A DNA stretch of 64,000 bases from Bythopirellula goksoeyrii (GTDB lineage: Bacteria > Planctomycetota > Planctomycetia > Pirellulales > Lacipirellulaceae): positions 319,211 through 383,210 of the forward strand of contig NZ_CP042913.1 in the NCBI RefSeq assembly GCF_008065115.1, written 5' to 3'. Position numbers and translations under genes: made by a program. Of the stretch, positions 62,389 to 64,000 are shown piece after piece (the stretch's first letter is position 1; each line of letters starts with the position of its first letter). The notes under the pieces are model-generated. The model was not told the origin of the DNA and did no database searches. It saw only the letters and a program-made list of their open reading frames with translations.

Positions 62389-63144
62389 TCAAGCAACAAC
62401 CGTGCTAGGACAGGCGAGCCCCATCACCCAATTGTTGACATCTGCGAGCATTACATCTGTCAAGCTATCCCCATCTGGATAGAGGTTTAGCGAGACGGAG
62501 AAGCCCCCACTGTGCAGCAAGCGGAGGTCGTCCATTACTTGCTCTCTGGTGAATTCGCCTTCCTTCGGCGAAACCGACATCATCAGAGGTAAGCTCCGTG
62601 CTGCATTGAGACGGCGAAACGCATGACCACCTCGAGGTACACGACCTCCCAAAGAAATTGCTCCGGCGAATAGTTCTGGATGCTCCAAACCAACTCGCAG
62701 GGCCATCGAGCCTCCGACACCATAGCCGGCAACAAAGATGCGATTGTCATGAACATTAAACTGATTTTGCGCGATCTCAATGCACTGCCGCGTACGATGG
62801 CAAGATTCAGCTATAGCAGAAGCTGACTGTTCCCACCCAAATCGCCGTTCTTCCTTGCAGGTTCGAAGCGTGCCTCGCGGCGATACCCCGACGTAATTTC
62901 TTGAATTCAGTAGGGGCATGACCTGGCGAAGTTCGCCTTCACTGCTGTTGGGGCCATGCAACCACACAATCAGAGGATACGCGTAGCCAGCCTCATAGTT
63001 GATAGGTGCATAGAGGCAATGCGGAATTGAAGTGGCTCGTCGCCTGAGGGGAGTAGAACGTTTTCTTTTTTTAGGCCATGCAGTGAAGCTAGTGTGGGTA
63101 GCAGGGAGAAGAGAAGGCTGGGGAGGTAACAGCGTTCGGATCAT
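62389..63144 (-). CDS. Esterase-like protein lacking catalytic Ser and His (pseudoenzyme candidate)
   Basis: The 251-residue protein resembles the phospholipase/carboxylesterase branch of alpha/beta hydrolases: PLIVWLHGPNSSEGEL at the oxyanion loop, then NRIFVAGYGVGGSMALRVGL at the nucleophile elbow, and NLYPDGDSLTDVM where the catalytic His should be. The elbow reads GYGVGG, so the Ser is Gly; the YP.G.H position is Asp. Both changes are clear in the DNA. It is therefore probably inactive as an esterase. The N-terminal 40 residues are basic and may be disordered. It lies 285 bp upstream of the TPR gene, same strand; a flagellar link is not established. Confidence 0.7.
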   Translation of the reverse strand: MIRTLLPPQPSLLPATHTSFTAWPKKRKRSTPLRRRATSIPHCLYAPINYEAGYAYPLIVWLHGPNSSEGELRQVMPLLNSRNYVGVSPRGTLRTCKEERRFGWEQSASAIAESCHRTRQCIEIAQNQFNVHDNRIFVAGYGVGGSMALRVGLEHPELFAGAISLGGRVPRGGHAFRRLNAARSLPLMMSVSPKEGEFTREQVMDDLRLLHSGGFSVSLNLYPDGDSLTDVMLADVNNWVMGLACPSTVVA

Positions 63145-63752
63145 AGTTGGTTCGCATTAGAGGTGTTGTGCGGAAGTGGTCAGAGACATGTGCTACGCCC
63201 TCGATATCGCTCCTTGACCAACACCGGTGCTTTCCGATTCCACAAGCACAACTTTGCGCCGGTCGCAGTGGATCAGCAAACACACTATCTCAAACACGCC
63301 AGATCTGTCTCAATGCCAATTCTGCTATCTTGCATTCAAATTCACGGCACATGCAGCTCATTCAGCTTTGCTAGCTAGCCCCATCAAGACGTTCCGACGC
63401 GACAAAATCAGTCGAACGACGTAACGATGGGGGTTGTAATCCAGTCGTTGGAAAATGTCAACGTCACGCCTTAAAAACCCACTAACGTCAAGTGCTAGCA
63501 CTCTATATACCTAATACAAAAACCCGGACGAAAGTCGGAATTCGGCACAAGATACGGTACAAAGATTCCAAACTCGGCCACTGGCCGCAACGCAATTTAT
63601 CTCTCACAGAGACTCGCAGGCGCAGAAAAAAGTTTCAATTCTTCTCTACCGTCTCTGCGTAAATATGTTTTCTACAGCCCGCGAGAACCCACAAACTCGC
63701 TTATGTCAGCGGCACAATTCCTAAGTGTGACTTCCGTTTCCGCTTTGCTCAC
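63145..63752. other. Gene-poor stretch between the esterase-like gene and mdh
   Basis: Only short open frames without ribosome-binding sites or recognisable protein sequence are seen. At about 63608-63656 there is a pair of inverted, imperfect copies of a cagagac.gcag / gtctctgcg motif, separated by a run of A. Similar cagagacgcagag-type repeats occur in planctomycete and cyanobacterial intergenic DNA, from memory. The promoter of the esterase-like gene must lie at the left end. Confidence 0.5.
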
Positions 63753-64000
63753 TCAGCCGAGTTTGGCCATCGTCTCCACTAGCTCTTTCACAGCGTCCAC
63801 ACTTTTCTGGAAGGCTGCTTTTTCCTCGACAGTTAGCGTCAGTTCAACAATCTTCTCAACACCGTTGGATCCGAGAATCACAGGCACTCCGACGTAGAAT
63901 CCTCCCACGCCGTATTCTTCTTCACAGTAGGCCGCACATGGAATCAATCGCTTCTTGTCGCGCACCACGGCTTCGACCATTTGCGTAGTAGCAGCAGCAG
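63753..64000 (-). CDS. mdh: Malate dehydrogenase, C-terminal part (cut by window edge)
   Basis: The last 82 residues of a protein transcribed towards the left are visible; the frame is open to the window's end. It contains MVEAVVRDKKRLIPCAAYC, GVGGFYVGVPVILGSNGVEKI and the terminal VKELVETMAKLG, which match the C terminus of LDH-like malate dehydrogenases. These interconvert malate and oxaloacetate with NAD in the TCA cycle. The N-terminal NAD-binding domain and active-site His are outside the window. Confidence 0.9.
   Translation of the reverse strand, partial: AAATTQMVEAVVRDKKRLIPCAAYCEEEYGVGGFYVGVPVILGSNGVEKIVELTLTVEEKAAFQKSVDAVKELVETMAKLG

Noticed and set aside
1-64000. tRNA, rRNA, CRISPR arrays, insertion sequences and prophage genes.
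   Set aside because: I looked for typical tRNA arms, repeat-spacer patterns and transposase motifs and found none that hold up by eye; a covariance search could still find a tRNA.

Overview
The window looks like a chromosomal segment of a planctomycete, most likely of the order Pirellulales. The signs are a secreted protein with a dockerin-like Ca-binding stretch and a PEP-CTERM tail at 8139-9911, many large membrane-anchored TPR proteins, von Willebrand A proteins of planctomycete type, GC content near 50%, loosely packed genes, and several palindromic intergenic repeats. The assignment is inferred from gene content; no rRNA or tRNA gene was recognised.

Region by region: 1-9911 holds a C-terminal peptidase-like fragment, a palindromic repeat, a large secreted protein of unknown function, a VWA protein, a PlsC-like acyltransferase, a XerD-type recombinase, a Tat-exported alpha/beta hydrolase and the PEP-CTERM protein. 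10063-14539 (minus) is a run of four genes: a non-haem iron enzyme resembling the SyrB2 family of chlorinating enzymes, an SDR oxidoreductase, an EEP phosphatase/nuclease and a cardiolipin synthase. 14707-25190 holds a VWA membrane protein, a structured-RNA candidate, kdsA with a transglutaminase-like/TPR membrane protein, an SBF-like transporter facing a second PlsC, an SdpI-like protein, then rpmE-prfA-prmC and a DUF4261 gene.

25290-32436 (minus) is a Tol/Exb-like operon: two TPR proteins, ExbB/TolQ, two ExbD/TolR proteins, and a YhaM-like OB/HD nuclease. 32652-36935 (plus) encodes a membrane protein with a duplicated domain, a sulfotransferase and a HEAT-repeat protein.

36973-62103 (minus) is a large flagellar locus. 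Read in the direction of transcription it starts with a TPR membrane protein, a FlgN-like chaperone candidate, a soluble histidine kinase and a sigma-54 activator (FlrB/FlrC-like). A near-perfect sigma-54 promoter then leads into flgB-flgC-fliE-fliF-fliG-fliH-fliI-fliJ-motE-like-fliK-flgD-flgE-flbD-motA-motB-fliL-fliN-fliO-fliP-fliQ-fliR-flhB. The arrangement suggests that the two-component pair switches on the basal body/hook/export operon through sigma-54. Departures from the textbook set are: no fliM between fliL and fliN, a FliG torque helix without its usual acidic pair, an FlhB with NPTE in place of NPTH, and similar extra beta-rich modules in both FlgE and FlgD.

62389-64000 holds an esterase-like protein that has lost its catalytic Ser and His, a gene-poor stretch, and the C-terminal end of a malate dehydrogenase gene cut by the window edge. 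The most striking candidate for new biology is the SyrB2-like putative halogenase at 13274-14539, which keeps the His-x-Ala iron motif and is not next to any recognisable carrier protein or peptide synthetase.
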